Of a stretch of DNA of 64,000 bases, positions 62,801 to 64,000 are shown piece by piece (position 1 is the first letter of the stretch; each line of letters starts with the position of its first letter). The stretch is from Chara braunii (lineage: Eukaryota; Streptophyta; Charophyceae; Charales; Characeae). The stretch is from positions 115,858 through 179,857 of the forward strand of contig BFEA01000062.1 of assembly GCA_003427395.1 (NCBI GenBank). Reading direction: 5' to 3'. The position numbers were made by a program, and so were the translations under genes. Under the pieces are notes generated by a model that made no database searches, was not told the DNA's origin, and saw only the letters and a list, made by a program, of their open reading frames with translations.

Positions 62801-64000
62801 GAAGTCATCAATTACTCGGCGCCGGCAGTGGCCAGAGCATCGGCCGGGGTGGCCATTTGGCTTCCCCCTTCGTCACGACTGAAACCAGTCCAATCGGACT
62901 TCGACAGACTGGAGGGCAGATGGATCTACCTCAAGGCAACCGTGGGAGAGGAGACGTTATGCATTGTCAGCATCTATGGGCCGAATGACAGCACAGATAG
63001 GATCCAATTTCTGCAAAAACTGACCGAAGTGTTACTGAATGACTGCCCTCTGATCTTAGCCGGGGACTTCAACGTCACACCTGACCCGGCCTTGGACAGA
63101 CGGTCGTCCTCCTCCCAGCCACAAGCGGGAGACATGCAACCGGATGTCATTATGCTCAATAACATTATGGCCGCAATGCAACTATGTGATGTATACAGAT
63201 TGGCACACCCCACTAAGAGAGCATACACCTGCTTTTGGTCTAGAGGAGAAGCAGGCCTATCCAACTCCAGGATAGACCTCTTTCTCATCTCACAGACCCT
63301 CACAGGCCTGGTAACTGTGGCAGAAATACAAACCATCAGTCCCTGCAGATCTTTTGATCACAGAGGAATAGTGATAGGCCTCTAATTCCACCACAACCTC
63401 TCTCAAGGCCCCAACTTCTACAAATTCAACACTTCCTTGCTCAAACTTCAAACACTCAATCTACTGGTGGAAGAATACTGGGCATACTGGGCAACTCAGA
63501 AAAACACACATGCATCACTAGTGGATTGGTTCAATATAGGCGTGGCCAATCTTAGGGAACAAATAAAAAAATTCTCAATTAAACAAGCGAGAGATCGAAA
63601 AGCCACCCTGGACAGCATGCTACACACCCTCGAACAGTGGGACCAACAACTGCTGGATCAACTGCTGGACCCACAAATCTATACGCAACTCCAAGACGCT
63701 CGAGATCACTTACAGACCCACCTTGACCGCCAGGCAGAGAAATGGAGAATCCAAACCCGGATTCGAAAAACGGACATAGAAGGGACGATGGCCAGAGCAT
63801 TCTTCAATAAAGCCAAGAGTTGGGCAAGGCAAAGCCTGGTGGCCGAGTTGCACCATCCTTTCGACCCTCACCAGTCGGACGCCTCGAACGCCTACCAAAT
63901 AGTGGACTACGCCACACAATACTACCACAAACTCTTCACAGTGGAAAATGTACGTTGGGGTGATGAAACTTTGGCCCACACCAGATCTGTCATGCTTCAC
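62801..64000 (+). mobile_element. LINE I, runs off the window
   Basis: Begins mid-endonuclease and continues into the ORF2 linker at the right edge. It belongs to the same subfamily as LINES F, G and J (shared linker motifs). Confidence 0.8.
62801..64000 (+). pseudogene. LINE I ORF2: endonuclease C-terminal half and linker
   Basis: From 62828: SAGVAIWLPPSSRLKPV-like start, EGRWIYLKATVGEETLCIVSIYGPND, LAGDFNVTPDPALD, NSRIDLFLIS and SFDHRGI, with a stop at 63383. Downstream in the same sense: EYWAYWATQKN, DWFNIGVANLREQIKKFSIKQARDRKATLDSML, ARAFFNKAKSWARQ and YYHKLFT, matching the linker of LINE F. RT would start just beyond the window. The N-terminal endonuclease motifs (NVNGL, QETH) are missing. 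Confidence 0.8.

Overview
This window looks like one continuous piece of a large, repeat-rich eukaryotic nuclear genome. There is no bacterial gene organisation: no operons, no ribosome-binding sites and no dense intact reading frames. It is packed with poly(A)/poly(T) tracts, microsatellites, L1-like LINEs with plant-type features (an ORF1 with a CCHC knuckle; an ORF2 with an APE endonuclease, a reverse transcriptase with an FADD box and a zf-RVT zinc-binding domain), and a Ty3/gypsy element with an initiator-tRNA-Met type primer-binding site. A streptophyte alga or plant would fit. That is an inference from element types, not from a host gene: no host protein-coding gene can be named with confidence.

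Layout: 91-4620 is a minus-strand LINE (A). 5786-6962 is a non-autonomous DNA transposon with an exact 8-bp target-site duplication, palindromic subterminal ends and microsatellite contents. 7726-8809 is a LINE relic (E) broken by a hairpin-only retrocopy and by a small terminal-inverted-repeat element. 9240-12815 holds reverse-oriented LINE tails, a dimeric GACGCTGG repeat, a possible small first exon, and a striking array of six long hairpins that share one loop but have different, self-complementary stems. 12816-25244 is a Ty3/gypsy retrotransposon on the minus strand, with LTRs and a PBS. Its 3' half (end of RT, RNase H, PHD finger, integrase, an extra ORF) has been flipped onto the plus strand. 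25262-28560 holds LINE-tail copies and a tRNA-derived SINE.

From about 30 kb to 60 kb the window is a nest of LINEs inside LINEs, which can be ordered from target-site duplications. LINE F (30019-35192) sits in LINE G/J (35193-37383 continuing at 59597-60119). A large composite insertion separates G from J. Inside it lies LINE H/C (38373-41032 continuing at 51018-54287), itself split by the nearly full-length LINE B (41033-51006), and next to it LINE D (54630-57993). The right end has more dimeric repeats, a U6 snRNA retropseudogene, a minus-strand LINE tail with a 69-nt poly(T), and LINE I running off the edge.

Two themes recur. First, the LINEs share a 3'-terminal module with two hairpins whose stems change in a compensating way while the loop is kept. 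Solo copies of this module, with or without upstream LINE sequence, are scattered through the window, so it is probably the RNA signal read by the LINE reverse transcriptase. Second, all copies are decayed. Many in-frame stops sit where a sister copy has Trp, Gln or Arg, as expected from deamination of methylated cytosine.
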